The notes under the pieces: generated by a model
Database searches by the model: none
What the model was told of the DNA's origin: nothing
What the model saw: only the letters and a program-made list of their open reading frames with translations
Program-made: the position numbers and the translations under genes
Source of the DNA: Ophiothrix spiculata
Lineage: Eukaryota; Echinodermata; Ophiuroidea; Amphilepidida; Ophiotrichidae
Strand: one strand, 5' to 3'
Assembly (NCBI GenBank): GCA_000969725.1
Contig: JXSR01S017779.1
Length of the DNA stretch: 45,526 nucleotides
Part shown: in pieces, positions 29,211-40,596 of the stretch
How positions within the stretch are numbered: the first letter of the stretch is position 1
Layout: each line of letters opens with the position of its first letter

Positions 29211-30529
29211 CTGTTGCTGCACTTCAACACGATTTAGGTCAAGTCAGAAGCCAGTCGTGTTTAACGTCCCCGCCCACAGCCAATTTTTTAAAAGCATTTT
29301 TATTTATTTTTTTCTTTTCAGCAACTAAAATAATGTGTATATTTTTGTAGCGATAAAGTTTACAATGAACGTCCCCACCAAAAAGGCATTTTTAAAAGAA
29401 TATTTATTTAATTTTTCTTTTCAGTATCAATCAATCAATGATACACTGTACTTGCATGACATGTGAAATAAGCATGAAATAAAACCTTCAATGCAGCTTG
29501 TCCCAATATTAATGCAACGAGCAAATAAAGAAATATGAAAAATAAATACAATTTCTACCAAAAAAGTATTCTAATGAAAGATGTCAACCAATAATACTGC
29601 CATTCACAAGTCTTTAACAGAAACCATGGGAAAAACTGAAGACAAAGGAGTTTAAGAACACAAGTAAGTTAGTGATTCATCTGGCGCACCAAGGGCCCGC
29701 AACAAGTTGACTCAACCAGACGCAACAACCTGCTTAATATCAGCAGACCCTCATTAAATCGGGCCCTTATGTCATTAAATGGGTTTAAGGGATGCTTCTT
29801 CTAATCATGTGATGGTTTTAGCAATTTCCATTAAAGTGTGTCCCAAGACGTGAATCTTTACCGATTAACCTGGGACCATAAAAGGTCCCAAGATTAACAA
29901 ATCAGACCATCAAGATTTTTCGGTTCTTTACAAAATGTGCAATAACTTTTGATTTAGAGATCTAAATTAAACAAAACAACAATCTTGTAAAAGCTAATGG
30001 TCTACTCTATTATATTATTATAATGTTTGCTCACAATTGTGCTCTGTTCTCTCAAAAGAAAAGTTCAAAGTTCATTGCGTTTTTATTGAGACACCCTGTA
30101 AAACAAATTTTACTAGAATCCCACTTAACTGGAAGTTTGTGGTGCATAGTCACATATATACAAAAGAATATTTGTAGGGATGGGGAAAAAATGAAGTTTT
30201 CTACCCCTAATTCCTTGTAGCCAGGACATGAAACGCTTTATTGTTTTACATGGCCTAACTCAAGCTATTATTTTCTAATTGCCCCCACTTCCTCTGAATT
30301 CCATTTTCAATCAACTTTTATTGCCCTTGATCTTGTGAATTGTCACTTGCATTCCAGTCAAAAATAACCACTATCTGACAACAAAACCTGTTTTAATCTA
30401 TTGTCACAAATTGTGTTCAATTTCAGTAATAGTTCTATATTACGTGTCCTTTTTTGTCTCTTGCAGATTTTTTTTTTGAATGCACAAAGCTTTAAAAGCC
30501 ACTACACAGGTAGATCCTCAACTTGCTTC
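29211..30529. other. Unannotated stretch
   Basis: AT-rich. A (TCAA)n short tract is near 29427. The 65-codon frame at 30023-30220 has no recognised domain. Confidence 0.4.
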
Positions 30530-30750
30530 ATGAGGCAAAAGAAAGTATGCAACCCTGGGGATGAGGCTGTTATGTAAATACAAAAGAAATAGAAAATATG
30601 TAGGCCTATACCAATCAATTTTATATTTTAAAAACTATACAGAATTTGGAGGTGGAATTTTGGATTTAGAATGAAAAAAATGTGCTTTCATATAAAAAAT
30701 AATATACTACTTCCGGTTGATCCCAGGGAGATAGGAACCTACACTTTTAA
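30530..30750 (+). repeat. Dispersed repeat Y, copy 2
   Basis: Second copy of the repeat at 26640-26880 (gaaagtatgcaaccctgggg ... aaaactatacagaatttgg), same orientation. Confidence 0.65.
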
Positions 30751-30799
30751 TTAGCATAGACCTTCAACTAGCATAAACATTTTTTGTGCTCTTTTTTCA

Positions 30800-30945
30800 A
30801 ACTAATTTCATACACCATATAAAAGTATACATTTTTAGAAGCAGATATTTTACATGATGGTAATGTCGGTTTTCGACCAAAAATTCTAATTCTGGCAAAA
30901 AATACCCAAAAAACATATTTTTGGCCCAAAACTTTCTGGAAAGCC
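30800..30945 (+). repeat. Diverged fragment of the 38 kb foldback family
   Basis: The segment 'ataaaagtatacatttttagaagcagat ... acatgatggtaatgtcgg ... tttttggcccaaaac' resembles 38135-38250 in the same order. Both termini are missing or unrecognisable. Confidence 0.55.
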
Positions 30946-31093
30946 TAACTAGGTTTTAATAATACCCATAAAACAAATCTTGCTTCAATTAAATTTTTGA
31001 AAAATTGGCAAACAGGGCTCAGTCAAGTAATAAAAATTGCAAAATCAACCAAGTGTTGGTGAACTTGGCAAAGCATTGGTAAATACTCTTTAA

Positions 31094-31628
31094 AGGGACT
31101 GGCCCAGATCCTGTCCACTGATTTTCTGACTATATATTTTTTTCACATGTATCGATAGAACATGATTATACTAACATATCCTACCAGTAGTTTCCGCTGA
31201 ATTTGTGTAACAGAGGAGAAAAATGAAACAATTTACCAGCTGTATTTTTTGTCGCCAGCGACACAAAATGGTTGAAAAAGGATTTCTAGTTTCAAATCTT
31301 AAAAAGATCTTGTTTCTACACCTGTGATGGGTAAACAAAATTATTTTTGATAAAATTGTTTCTCTTTTGATATGTATTAACTTATCTCCAAGAGCTTCAT
31401 TTGATCTTTTATCTGGTAAATCCAGACTGAGGTAAAAATTTAGGATTTAGAAAACACTGGATAGTCACACCACCATCACATATAGATATATTGCAAATCA
31501 ATTTGCTGTCAATTTGAGCCATTTCTGTGTACATTTTTGTACTTTTTTTGGATTTTACTACACTTTTAAGCTTTATTTAAAGCATTTCCATAAGTTTTTA
31601 ATTCTAAGTGGAATCTAGGCTAGTCCCT
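31094..31628. mobile_element. TTAA-flanked MITE with AGGGACTGGCC ends
   Basis: Begins AGGGACTGGCCCAG and ends CTAGGCTAGTCCCT; TTAA lies on both sides (31090-31093, 31629-31632). It is 535 bp, AT-rich inside, with no coding frame. The TTAA target and AGGRRC-like start suggest relation to the AGGAGC family, but the sequences differ. Confidence 0.82.
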
Positions 31629-31632
31629 TTAA

Positions 31633-32341
31633 GATACCCTGTTTGAATGTGACTACAACAAAGAGCATCCTAAATTCTGGTGAGCTCTCTAGACTCGCTA
31701 AAAATGTTGGGAACAATTTTATAAACTTGGCCAAGGACTCTTTATACATGTGACCAAAGCATAAGATTCTGACAGAAAGATTCCTTGAATTTTGTGCTAT
31801 TTAAAGAGCAATGACATGTTTAAAACAATAGCCAAATTCTAAGCATTCCGTATAAAACCAAAGGAAAAAAAGACTCTCAAACTGAATTTATTACGAATCA
31901 TGAATAGATATTTTCAAACAAAATACAAATGGTCAATAAATCATTGATTCAAAACTTTATTCCTATTAATTTGTACACATATAAGCTTAATCAAATCGAC
32001 CAACTTCAATTTTGCGCAAGCAAACCTCTGTCATATATTCATCTAGTGATTTCACCTTGGAGCCACAAGACCTATAGCTTGGCATTTACCAAACACATGT
32101 AATATTGATCCATTCAACACATCAACCGAGCGAGAAAATCAAAATCATAAGCTACCTCCCAGGTATGTACGCCGGCAGCTGGCTTCGTAAAGCACGCCTC
32201 GCATGCAAGCTGGATAAATCGTACGAGGGAAGGTGCGGGAAACTTCAAACAATTGCCTCGCAGGAAGAGGACTTTGTATTCCAACATGTTAGTTGTTGTC
32301 GTCTACTGTGCTACCGGGATGGTTGCTTCTTTCAAGGTTTT
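31633..32341. other. Unannotated stretch
   Basis: The 105-codon frame at 32105-32422 runs into the G/C-ended element and has no recognised domain. A GC-richer patch (cgccggcagctggcttcg) lies near 32169. Confidence 0.4.
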
Positions 32342-32652
32342 CTCCGTCCCAGGAGGGGTTCTCACATTAGGTTGATATACGGGAATGTGCAACGATTTTG
32401 GGGTATAATTTTGCCATTTTAGGTATATCGATGGGTGGGTTTTTGACACAGACCTAATACGCCCAAATGGAAAAATTGGGTGTTTTGGGGGAAAATTGCC
32501 CAATTTGACCCAAATTGGGTGTTTTTTGTGGAAAAATGGTATGGTGAAGGGTTGCAAAATTGCCTTATTTTAGGTATAGAGAACGGTCCTTATCACAAAG
32601 TCTGCGTGGCACATCCCCGTACAAATTTTTTTCAAGAACCTCCCCCCGGGCC
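32342..32652 (-). mobile_element. G/C-run-ended element, subfamily A, copy 2
   Basis: Inverse copy of 3700-3998: cccaggaggggttctcacat at the left, then ttaggttgatatacgggaa, tgacacagacctaatacg, aaaattgggtgttttggggg and ccccgtacaaatttttttc at the right, ending cctccccccggg. The left run is broken by an A. No flanking duplication was found. Confidence 0.72.
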
Positions 32653-32676
32653 TTTGGACAGATGAGATGACAGTAC

Positions 32677-32775
32677 NNNNNNNNNNNNNNNNNNNNNNNN
32701 NNNNNNNNNNNNNNNNNNNNNNNNNNNNNNNNNNNNNNNNNNNNNNNNNTTGAGTACCCCCCCCCCCCCCCCCCG
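32677..32775. other. Assembly gap (73 N) plus right end of another G/C-ended element
   Basis: After the gap comes TTGAGTAC followed by a run of about 17 C and GGG, the right terminus of a subfamily B-type element whose left part is lost in the gap. Long homopolymer C and a nearby similar copy probably caused the break. Confidence 0.7.
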
Positions 32776-33094
32776 GGTTTTCCGTGCATTATCCCCAGTT
32801 TCTTGTTTTTCACAAGAAAATATAAATGGATCAATTTTGGATTAAGGTGAAAGACATTGATATGTGTAACCTTTTGCTCACGTACATGATATTTAGTCAA
32901 AGCATATTTCACCAGAAATAGCTTGAAGAAATATGAGTGACAGGGAGAGTAATTGAAAGACAGGAGATAGAGTGTGCAGAGTTAAATAGTGAGCTCTTTT
33001 GAAGAAAGAGAAAAAACATTGAAAATTAAAAAAAGGACTGAAATGAAATATAATCAAACGCTGAATCTTTGCAAATTTTCAAAAAGAAGAAATA

Positions 33095-33281
33095 ATCATG
33101 TGGGTGCAAAAAAGTTGTATCTGCAATGGCTGCCATATGTTATATTTATTTATCACCTCGTCACAAAAAATAAGAACCATTTCAAGAGCCACTGACCCGA
33201 TAGACTGGACATTCAAAAAGTGTATAATTCAAATTCATGACAAATGGCAGCTATTGCACATTGCACTCACAAGATGAAATC
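33095..33281. mobile_element. Foldback element Z, copy 1
   Basis: Left arm catgtgggtgcaaaaaagtt...gctgccat and right arm aaatggcagctattgcaca...gcactcacaagatg are imperfect inverses; between them is catttcaagagccactgac. The same parts in the same order form 41832-42080. Confidence 0.7.
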
Positions 33282-33288
33282 AGCTTAA

Positions 33289-33438
33289 AGGAGCTTGGTC
33301 TGATTTTTCTAAATTTAGTTTTCAATGTCTTCTCAGCCATGAAATTTTAAATGGGTTTTGAGAAAATTATGAGCAACGATTTGATATCAAAATCTTAAAA
33401 AGTTTGAAGAAAGGTTGAGGCAATAGGACCATGCTCCT
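33289..33438. mobile_element. TTAA-flanked MITE (AGGAGC family), internally deleted copy 3
   Basis: Ends AGGAGCTTGGTCTGATT and the inverse of caataggaccatgctcct; TTAA on both sides (33285-33288, 33439-33442). At 150 bp it lacks about 180 bp of interior compared with the other three copies, leaving both ends intact. Confidence 0.9.
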
Positions 33439-33728
33439 TTAAAAGAGAGGATTTCACACCTTGGAGATAAGACGCTAAATGTTCAAAAAAGTTTTCTTTT
33501 CAATCTTGAAAAACTTAAAACCAGCATAATTACCAACTAATTTCAATCTAAAATGGAACAAATTTAAAGGGGCAATTCATGATCCACTTTTCATCCTCAA
33601 GGTCACCGCTATTAAAATAGAGCTTTTTATCTAGAAAGAATAATTGATTGGTGTATTTTACAATCCCCAAACCATTCTTTGCTTCTATGCTTGCATTTTT
33701 GAGAAAAGTGAGAATATATGTTATTTGT

Positions 33729-33800
33729 GATGACTCACCCCAAAACGGGGGACTTTGCGACAGAACACTTTTCAGTTTCGAGAAACTGACGAAAATAGTG
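33729..33800 (+). mobile_element. One-ended relative of the GATGACTCACCCC MITE
   Basis: Starts tgatgactcaccccaaaacg and continues gggactttgcgacagaacac as in 28449, then diverges; no right end found. Confidence 0.65.
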
Positions 33801-33943
33801 AAAACGGCAAATTTTTGACATATATATATTTCCGAGGAGATATATCCTTGAAAAGGTCCACAACATCAGAGGTAGATACACACACTTCAGCAGTAGATAA
33901 GATTAAGAAAACAAGGTGAATGAAAAACAAAAATACTTTTTTT

Positions 33944-34078
33944 GGAAAAAGTATACTTTAGGTCCCATCAAAAACTATACCCTAACCCTAACCCTAACCC
34001 TAAATTAAACCTAACCCTAATACTAACCCCAAACCCTAACCCTTAAATTCTGGATGGGACCTAAAGTACATTTGGTCC
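33944..34078 (-). mobile_element. GGACC family MITE with telomere-like core, copy 2
   Basis: On the minus strand it begins GGACCAAATGTACTTTAGG and its far end inverted is GGAAAAAGTATACTTTAGG, TIRs of about 26 bp. The core is (CCCTAA)-type repeats, about eight units. Flanking octamers cttttttt (33936-33943) and ctttttag (34079-34086) agree at six of eight, compatible with a worn 8 bp duplication. Inverse orientation to the copy at 6208. Confidence 0.85.
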
Positions 34079-35739
34079 CTTTTTAGAATTTGATGTGTCG
34101 ATCAAGAAATTGAAGTAAGTGATCTGTAAATTCTAAAGCTACATCAAAATATTTTGGGGTCCCAGGTTTGGAGTTAGATAATAATAACATGATAAAAATA
34201 AAAGATCCTATGCAGTGCAGATACCAGACATCCTATGCAAAATTTGAACAAATTTCATTCAAGATAAGGAAGATCAAGTAATTCCTGATGCTATAGATCA
34301 AAAAATTCTATGCCCAAAAATTGTAAGAGTAGATCAAGAACTTTCAAAAATCGCAGATATTCACGGATTAGGACCAGAAATGTACTTAGGCCAATCCCGT
34401 TTTATAAAATTACATGTCAAATGTCAAATGATCAAAAACCAAAATATTTCAATCATAAAAATATAAAATAAAAATTACAACATAAAAAAGCAACTGAATA
34501 ACAATTTACTAGATTGTTGACAAGCCATGCACATCACTTTATTAATTTGGATAATTATTGCATTTTTCATTTCAAAATTTCCACTTGAAAAAAGGTTTTG
34601 AATGAAGTCACTTTCCAATAAAACAGACATTGATCGACTTAAATCTCTATAATTTCAATTCATTACTTGCCATTGTGAAAGCATAATGTTTAATACCCCT
34701 CCAAACATTTAAGATGCACTTCACTTAAGCTAAGTATACATGGCCTGCAGTCAGACTAAATCCTCCGACAAAGGACCACCGTTTGATGCGTAATCAAGAT
34801 AAGGTATTCACCGGTGTGCTTTGCGCTGGTTGAAGGGGTACTCAGTTGCAGATCTAGGATCTGAATTTTACTGAGGTTGAGAGGGTGTTTGTAAGCTATT
34901 ATACCAACAAAATCTTCAATATAGCTTGATTTTGCCAATTTTCCGAGTGAGGTTGGGTAGGCAGATGCCCTCCGACATCCCCTGGAAACGCCACTACTTA
35001 CTAAGGGCTAAATGTGCTGTTCCAGTGGGTCAATTTTCCTAAGGAATCCTTTGACATGAGTTGCTTTTTCACACACAAAAAAACCTCAGACACAGGTTCT
35101 ATTTTCTACACACAAAATCTGAGTCTATTTTAAACAAAATATCAAAAATGTGTGTGAACACAAAAAAATAATGAAAATGGGCCTATATTTCTCAAAAAAA
35201 AAATCTGAGAAATGCACCTGTTTCTGCAAAAATAACGAGGCTCCAGCCCTCCCCTCCCCAAGCCAAATGTACCCCCACCTTTCGGGGCTTGGCTTCTTAT
35301 TGCTGGCTGTCCAGGCTGAATTAATATGAAATCAGTCAGATTGTAGGATCAGGGCAGCCACAAGGTGGAGTAATTACAATATATACTTCCTGATGATATC
35401 TTACTTAGTTTTCATTTTCAAAATCTCATTTTCAATGTTGTGGAGATTATTAATTGCAAAGCAGAATGGACTATGTTTCTTTTGTGATTCTCAGAATGAA
35501 ATGACATCATGGTGATTGACGAACAGTGGAGGATGTTGCATTACTGGCTCTGTTGCTCTGACAAGAGAAAGATTCCTTGGCCCCGACATGTGAGATGGTA
35601 GTGCTGTAACCTGCAAACATCTATGAGCTTCTATGCCATAGGTTGCCATTTGCCAAATACTTTAAACACTGTACATCAAATTAGTAGGGCATCAAGTTTT
35701 AAAAGCTTTCAAAACCAACATTGTCAGGATAAAATGATA
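34079..35739. other. Unannotated stretch
   Basis: AT-rich and gene-free as far as I can see. Around 35060-35240 an A-rich patch with repeated 'acacacaaaa' and 'tctgag' motifs looks like a decayed repeat. Confidence 0.4.
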
Positions 35740-35915
35740 CATACACTCCCACTCAAAAGTATTTCCTCATTATTAAAAACATTCAGAAATCTCATTTTTT
35801 ATACTGAACGACCTAAATACTTTAAGAAACCTCATTTTTTATACTAAATGACCTAGAATCATAAAAGATTCATAGTAGTATATAGGTGATTTATTTATTC
35901 AATATGAATAAATAG
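35740..35915 (+). repeat. Dispersed repeat X, copy 2
   Basis: Copy of 3556-3690 with an internal duplication of the 'aaacctcattttttatact' segment; ends in the same attcaatatgaataaat motif. Confidence 0.65.
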
Positions 35916-36616
35916 ATGTTTCTTTTTATATTTAATCTTCAATTGCCATAAAAATGGCTGATTTCATGGGCCAAAACACCACAAGCACAAATCTTATCAA
36001 TATGCAACTTGTCAGTTTTTCATAACCTCATTATTACTTTGTAACGGGATCAAAAATTTTCAGGTTGTAAGTTTTAAAACAAATGCGTAGAAATGTATAC
36101 AAACTCTGATTTTTTATGTGCAGACGAAAGAAGTAATAAGCAATACATGTCATATTTTCAAATGCAATGAATGCAACTCTGGATTAGATAGTTCGATAAT
36201 TATACCATATAGGCTCTGTCAATAAGACATCAAATTGATTCTGAAATTTATGTGTGTGCAAGTATAAAATTGTTTTGCAATAGTTTTACTTGCAAGACTC
36301 TTAAGTTTTTCTATATGGTGCTTTGAAAGTTTGCTGGGTCTCTTTATTATTCATTTTTTTTCTTATGTCTTATAATAACTTGATTAAACCTCAGCCCTCT
36401 CATTTTTGCTCAACTTGCCTCTTTAAAGGGATCCTTACTGCTCATTCTCACATTCATCTTTTTCAAAAATTCGGTGTCTGACAGCTTCTGATCATTGCCC
36501 TAATTTTACCCAAAGGCAAAAGGTGAATATTTTCAGTGCAATAGAAAGACAATCTCGATAATTGTATTTGGCTGACCATGTAGCAAGTGTGCATGAGGTG
36601 GGGTCCACCTCTGTTC
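35916..36616. other. Unannotated stretch
   Basis: No gene, RNA or repeat recognised. Confidence 0.4.
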
Positions 36617-36624
36617 CCTCACAA

Positions 36625-37163
36625 CCCAGGGGGGGGGGGGGTGTTAACAGATAGTTGTTTCCGGGTAACCACCCGAGTACCGCAGGTTCCGAAGGTGACC
36701 CTATGTGAGACCAAAAATTGGCAAAAAAGATCCGAGACCATAAATCTACCGTACCTGTTCGAATGGATACCCTATCCGGGACCATTGCTGTTCAAATGAA
36801 TACCCTATCTGAGACCATATGCAACTTGATATGACGAAATAATTATTACAAGAAATCATAGGTAAAATGTAACTGTACACCATTTGAACATTCTTAGGAA
36901 GTGTTTCTAGGTATTTGAAGCACTTTTATTGGCAATTTAAGGTACCATTTTCATAATTTCAACCACTCTTTCTTAGTTTGATACCCTATCAGAAACTGAA
37001 AGGCCCAATTTGATACCCTATGTGAGAGCTTGCAGAGTACCAGGTCGATTTTTATACCCTATATAGCAAGTCTCAAGACCTGTCCAGGTCTCACCCTTTT
37101 GGTAACGCGGGTGGTAACGCGGGTGGTAACCCGGTCAGAATACCCAGTTACCCCCCCCACCAG
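36625..37163 (+). mobile_element. G/C-run-ended element with GATACCCTAT modules, 8 bp TSD
   Basis: Begins CCCAGGGGGGGGGGGGTG and ends GTTACCCCCCCCACCAG. The exact octamer cctcacaa flanks both sides (36617-36624, 37164-37171). The interior repeats 'gataccctatctgagacca' modules at both ends and a ggtaacgcgggt duplication near 37102-37125, with AT-rich DNA between. Short open frames on both strands are repeat by-products. Confidence 0.88.
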
Positions 37164-37171
37164 CCTCACAA

Positions 37172-37702
37172 TCCCTTTTCCATACAGATCCATGCCCCGC
37201 GCCCAGATCTGCCCCGTGCCCTTTTCAAATTTTTGCCAGAGGCCTGGTACAAGGCAGTAATAAAAATTGAGGAAAACACCTTTGTCCAACCCACAAATCC
37301 ATTTTCATAAAACCTATGCGCACATAGCAATATTGCCTCAAGTTAAGAGTCATAATTATGAGCTTTTTGAATAAAAATCAGGAAAAAAAGAACATATATG
37401 ATGAATTAATGACAAAATTGTATACGTTTACCCATAGGCAAAGTTGTATACTACATTGGCGGAGTATTGATGGTCAAATATGTCAAACATGAAATTCAAT
37501 TGATATGACATTTGGAATAATAAAAACCTGATTAATTTGAAAAGATCTGGGTTAAAATTCTAAGATAGGAAAATTAATATGTTTAAATCAAAAAGAGTCA
37601 GTTATGTTTTTTTACATTTCATAGAACAGTTTAAAGTCCATTTCATACATTTTTACCAAATCTGAATAAAAATTTGCAGGAAATTGGTAAAAAAACCTCC
37701 AA
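37172..37702. other. Unannotated stretch
   Basis: No feature recognised. Confidence 0.4.
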
Positions 37703-37706
37703 TTAA

Positions 37707-38037
37707 TGGAGCATGGTCTGATTGCTTTAACTTTTATTACAAACTTTTCAGATTTTGCTACAAAAAATATTCTCATATTTTTCTTATAATCCATGTGAAA
37801 TTTTACTGCTGAAGCATATTTCATTTTTGAAATTTAAGTGAAAATGTGTCTATTTATGGTTGCCATAATTAAATTACAGAACAAAGTATATAGGATGCTC
37901 TGAAATAATTTTTTAAAAATGCTTATGAAATCAAAATGGATAGACTGCTGTATCTGAAATCTGAAACTATACCTCTGTATAACTGATCTTCCATAAGAAA
38001 ATGAAAACTCAATTTTGAAAAATTGGACCATGCACTT
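37707..38037. mobile_element. TTAA-flanked MITE (AGGAGC family), copy 4
   Basis: Ends TGGAGCATGGTCTGATTG and the inverse of ttggaccatgcactt; TTAA on both sides (37703-37706, 38038-38041). Full length at 331 bp, the most diverged at its outermost bases. Confidence 0.86.
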
Positions 38038-38065
38038 TTAACTTTTTCTTCAAATCATTCACAAT

Positions 38066-38939
38066 GCCCTGTCAACCCTTCGTTTTCAGAAATGTTTTAT
38101 GCTCTGTAACTCAGCAATGGATGATTAAATCCAATAAAAGTATATATTCCTAGAAGCGGATTTGCATACTGAACATGATGGTGAGGTCATTTTTGGACAA
38201 AAATGTGTCATTTTGGCCCTAGGTCCAAAAATCATATTTTAGGCCCAAAATAACCTCACCATCATGTTCAAGTTCAAGTTCAAGTTTATTTCCACGTTTC
38301 ACAAGTTACAATCATATAATCATAAAATAATTCTCAATAATACAGGAGAATTATAAAAACAATTTTTTAACTTATCAGCTAAATCTTATACAAATGATAT
38401 AAGACAAATTTAGTAGAATTTGAAATGACAATATTATTATACAATATCAATTTGATCTATTTTAAAATAATTTGAATGCACTAAAAGGTCACAACAAAAT
38501 AGTAGCTGAGGATGAGAATGGAATATGTAGGCTATGCAAAAAATAAATTGAAACATGGTGGGGAGGCCAATAAACTCCTAAGAGCTTTTAGTCTGGCCCC
38601 ACCTTAAGAAATTTGATGACAAGGACATTACGGCACAAAACTATAGTACAGAACATGGAAGACAAGACAAGACAGGACGGACGTGATAATAAAATAGACA
38701 GACAAGAAATGTTTGTTAATCTGAAGGACTGTTTGAGAAGGCAACATTTTCAGGAAGTACACTGAGATTCTGTTGGGACCCTAGAAAGGTTTTTTTTTTT
38801 TGATGCTGCTTATTGGTTAAAAGAAGTTCAGTATGCAAATCCGCTTCTAGAAATATATATATACTTTTATTTGGATTAAATTATCTGTTGCTGAGTTACA
38901 GAGCAAAAACCATTTCTGAAAACTAAGGGTTGACAGGGC
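38066..38939. mobile_element. Foldback element, right arm interrupted by a LINE tail
   Basis: Left arm from gccctgtcaacccttcg through tctagaagcggatttgc-type sequence to gaacatgatggtgaggt; the right arm is its inverse, split at 38270/38826. The central loop contains 'tttttggacaaaaatg' and 'aggcccaaaataa'. Removing the LINE insert joins the right arm to match the left arm exactly at the junction (tgttcagtatgcaaat). Confidence 0.85.
38271..38825 (-). mobile_element. 5'-truncated LINE/SINE 3' end with TTGAA tail, TSD gttca
   Basis: On the minus strand it ends gtggaaataaacttgaactt with three TTGAAC-type repeats, the short tandem tail typical of CR1/L2-type LINEs (family knowledge). gttca is duplicated on both sides (38266-38270, 38826-38830). 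It contains no recognisable reverse-transcriptase frame, only what looks like 3' UTR, including an A-run and acaagacaagacaggac-type simple sequence. Confidence 0.78.
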
Positions 38940-39150
38940 TCTTAAAACGATAAAATATAGAAGTCAGATAAATGGCTTTCGATATGGCTGAATAAAGGGT
39001 GCGGAAATTCTTAAGTGCCGATAGTATACCAAATGACCTCAGATGTCTGAAAATCAAAAAATCTTGAATTTGGTTGCTTCTCAGAGATTTGGTAAAGTAT
39101 GGTAATTTGGATATGGATCTGTATAACTTAACTCACAAGTGTGTCCGGTG
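38940..39150. other. Spacer
   Basis: No feature recognised. Confidence 0.4.
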
Positions 39151-39343
39151 GCTTTGGTTAGAGGCTGAATCCCCACAATTTGTTTACAGTTTAAAGTTTC
39201 AAGCTCATACCTAGAAAAATTTAATTTTCAACCCACCAATATACCATTTTTAAGCAAAAAGGCTTGCTCAAAAGTCTGTGACAATAACCCATCTATACCT
39301 AATATGGTGAAAATAGACCTTAAAACTGGCAACCCCCCCTCCC
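39151..39343 (+). mobile_element. G/C-run-ended element, subfamily A, partial copy 3
   Basis: Contains cccaccaatataccattttt, 'aaaagtctgtgacaataaccc' and ends in a C-rich run, matching the right two thirds of subfamily A. The left terminus was not found. Confidence 0.6.
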
Positions 39344-39858
39344 CCCGGGGCCGCTCGAAGAAAAAAGTGGTATGCATGCTCGTCAGAACACCTCAATATC
39401 GGACCCCAAATGTCGAAATCATGTACAGCAAATTCCAACCCTTAATGTCGTAAAGTGTTCAAAATCATACCCCTAAATGTCGCAATGTCGTAATACACTA
39501 AAATTGATTCCTAAATGTCGTAATGGAAATTTGACCCATTAATCATGTTAATGGCGTAACACACTGGAATGGACCCGTACTGGCGTAACAACGCACTATT
39601 ATCTGCCATAAAAACATGAATAATACACTGGAAGCCTTTTCTGTAGTTATTTCTTGAAATTTTAGAATATTTGGCAAAAAAGTGACTCTAAAGTAGAAGA
39701 TATCGCAAAAAGACGACCCTTATTGTCGAAAGTTACCCTGAAAAGGCACCCCTTTTTCTAAAGACGTCGATGACGCCAATGGGACAAAACCTGACCCTTT
39801 TTCTACGTTTTTTCTGACAAGCATGCCTACCACTTTTTTCTTCAAGCAGCCCCCTGGG
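39344..39858. mobile_element. G/C-ended element with TGTCGTAA modules
   Basis: Left CCCGGGGCCGCTCGAAG then aaaaaagtggtatgcatgct; the right end is the inverse (agcatgcctaccactttttt ... agcagccccctggg). The interior is about ten degenerate units around 'cctaaatgtcgtaatacac'. It abuts the preceding partial copy; downstream 'atcatgtgagaattccctccc' looks like yet another subfamily A right end (to about 39914), so this element may be nested. No clear duplication. Confidence 0.75.
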
Positions 39859-39914
39859 CAAAACCCATTTACTAACATCATGTGAGAATTCCCTCCCCCC
39901 CACCCCATCCCCGG

Positions 39915-40595
39915 GACTGCATTCTTTCCACAAAATTCCTATGCATAAATCCAAACGCTGATTCCAAAAATTTCTTGAGCTCATGCAAGTAATCTTTTAT
40001 TGCACAGGTTGTTTCTGTAGCCCATGTCATGTCTCACAATTGCCTCACAATATCACACTCATATATATTGAACAAACCCGCCAGGTCGTGTTACGTGATT
40101 GTTTGCGGGCAATTTGTGTTCCACGATCGTTGGGATGCATGAGGAAGACGACATGTAGAGTTTAGCCACTGTTTAGAAAATAGCCCCTAGGGGAGCTAAT
40201 CAGATATTGGACTTTTACAACTGAAGGTGACTGTACATTGAGGCAAAAATCAATAGGAGAAATTGATACCAAACTCAATAGCTGCTGTGTTATATATACA
40301 TTTTGTGATATGTGGATATAAAGTAATTCTGGAATTCATAAACCATAAAGGCAGAATTAGAGTTTTTGGCATATCAAATATAAGATGCAACAAATATCTG
40401 TGTTGTAAGTTACTTACACTTGCACTGATGCGTTTTTGGATTAGAATGAAGATTTGACGATGGAAAATTGATATCTTGAAGAATACTATCTTATTCGCAA
40501 TTATTGCTATATGTCTAGCCAGAACAAAATTTACTGTAATAATAAGTAATATGATTTTTGGTATCCACTTCTTTAATCTGCCATGATTTCGTGGG
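39915..40595. other. Unannotated stretch
   Basis: Short frames at 39983-40165 and 40263-40457 have no recognised domain. Confidence 0.4.
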
Positions 40596-40596
40596 C

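Noticed and set aside
32105..32912. Frames of 61-115 codons around the second gap
   Set aside because: They cross G/C-ended repeats and, in one case, the unknown bases of the gap.
33961..34050. Interstitial telomere or chromosome end
   Set aside because: The TAACCC-type repeats are short, degenerate and enclosed by transposon ends with ordinary DNA on both sides.
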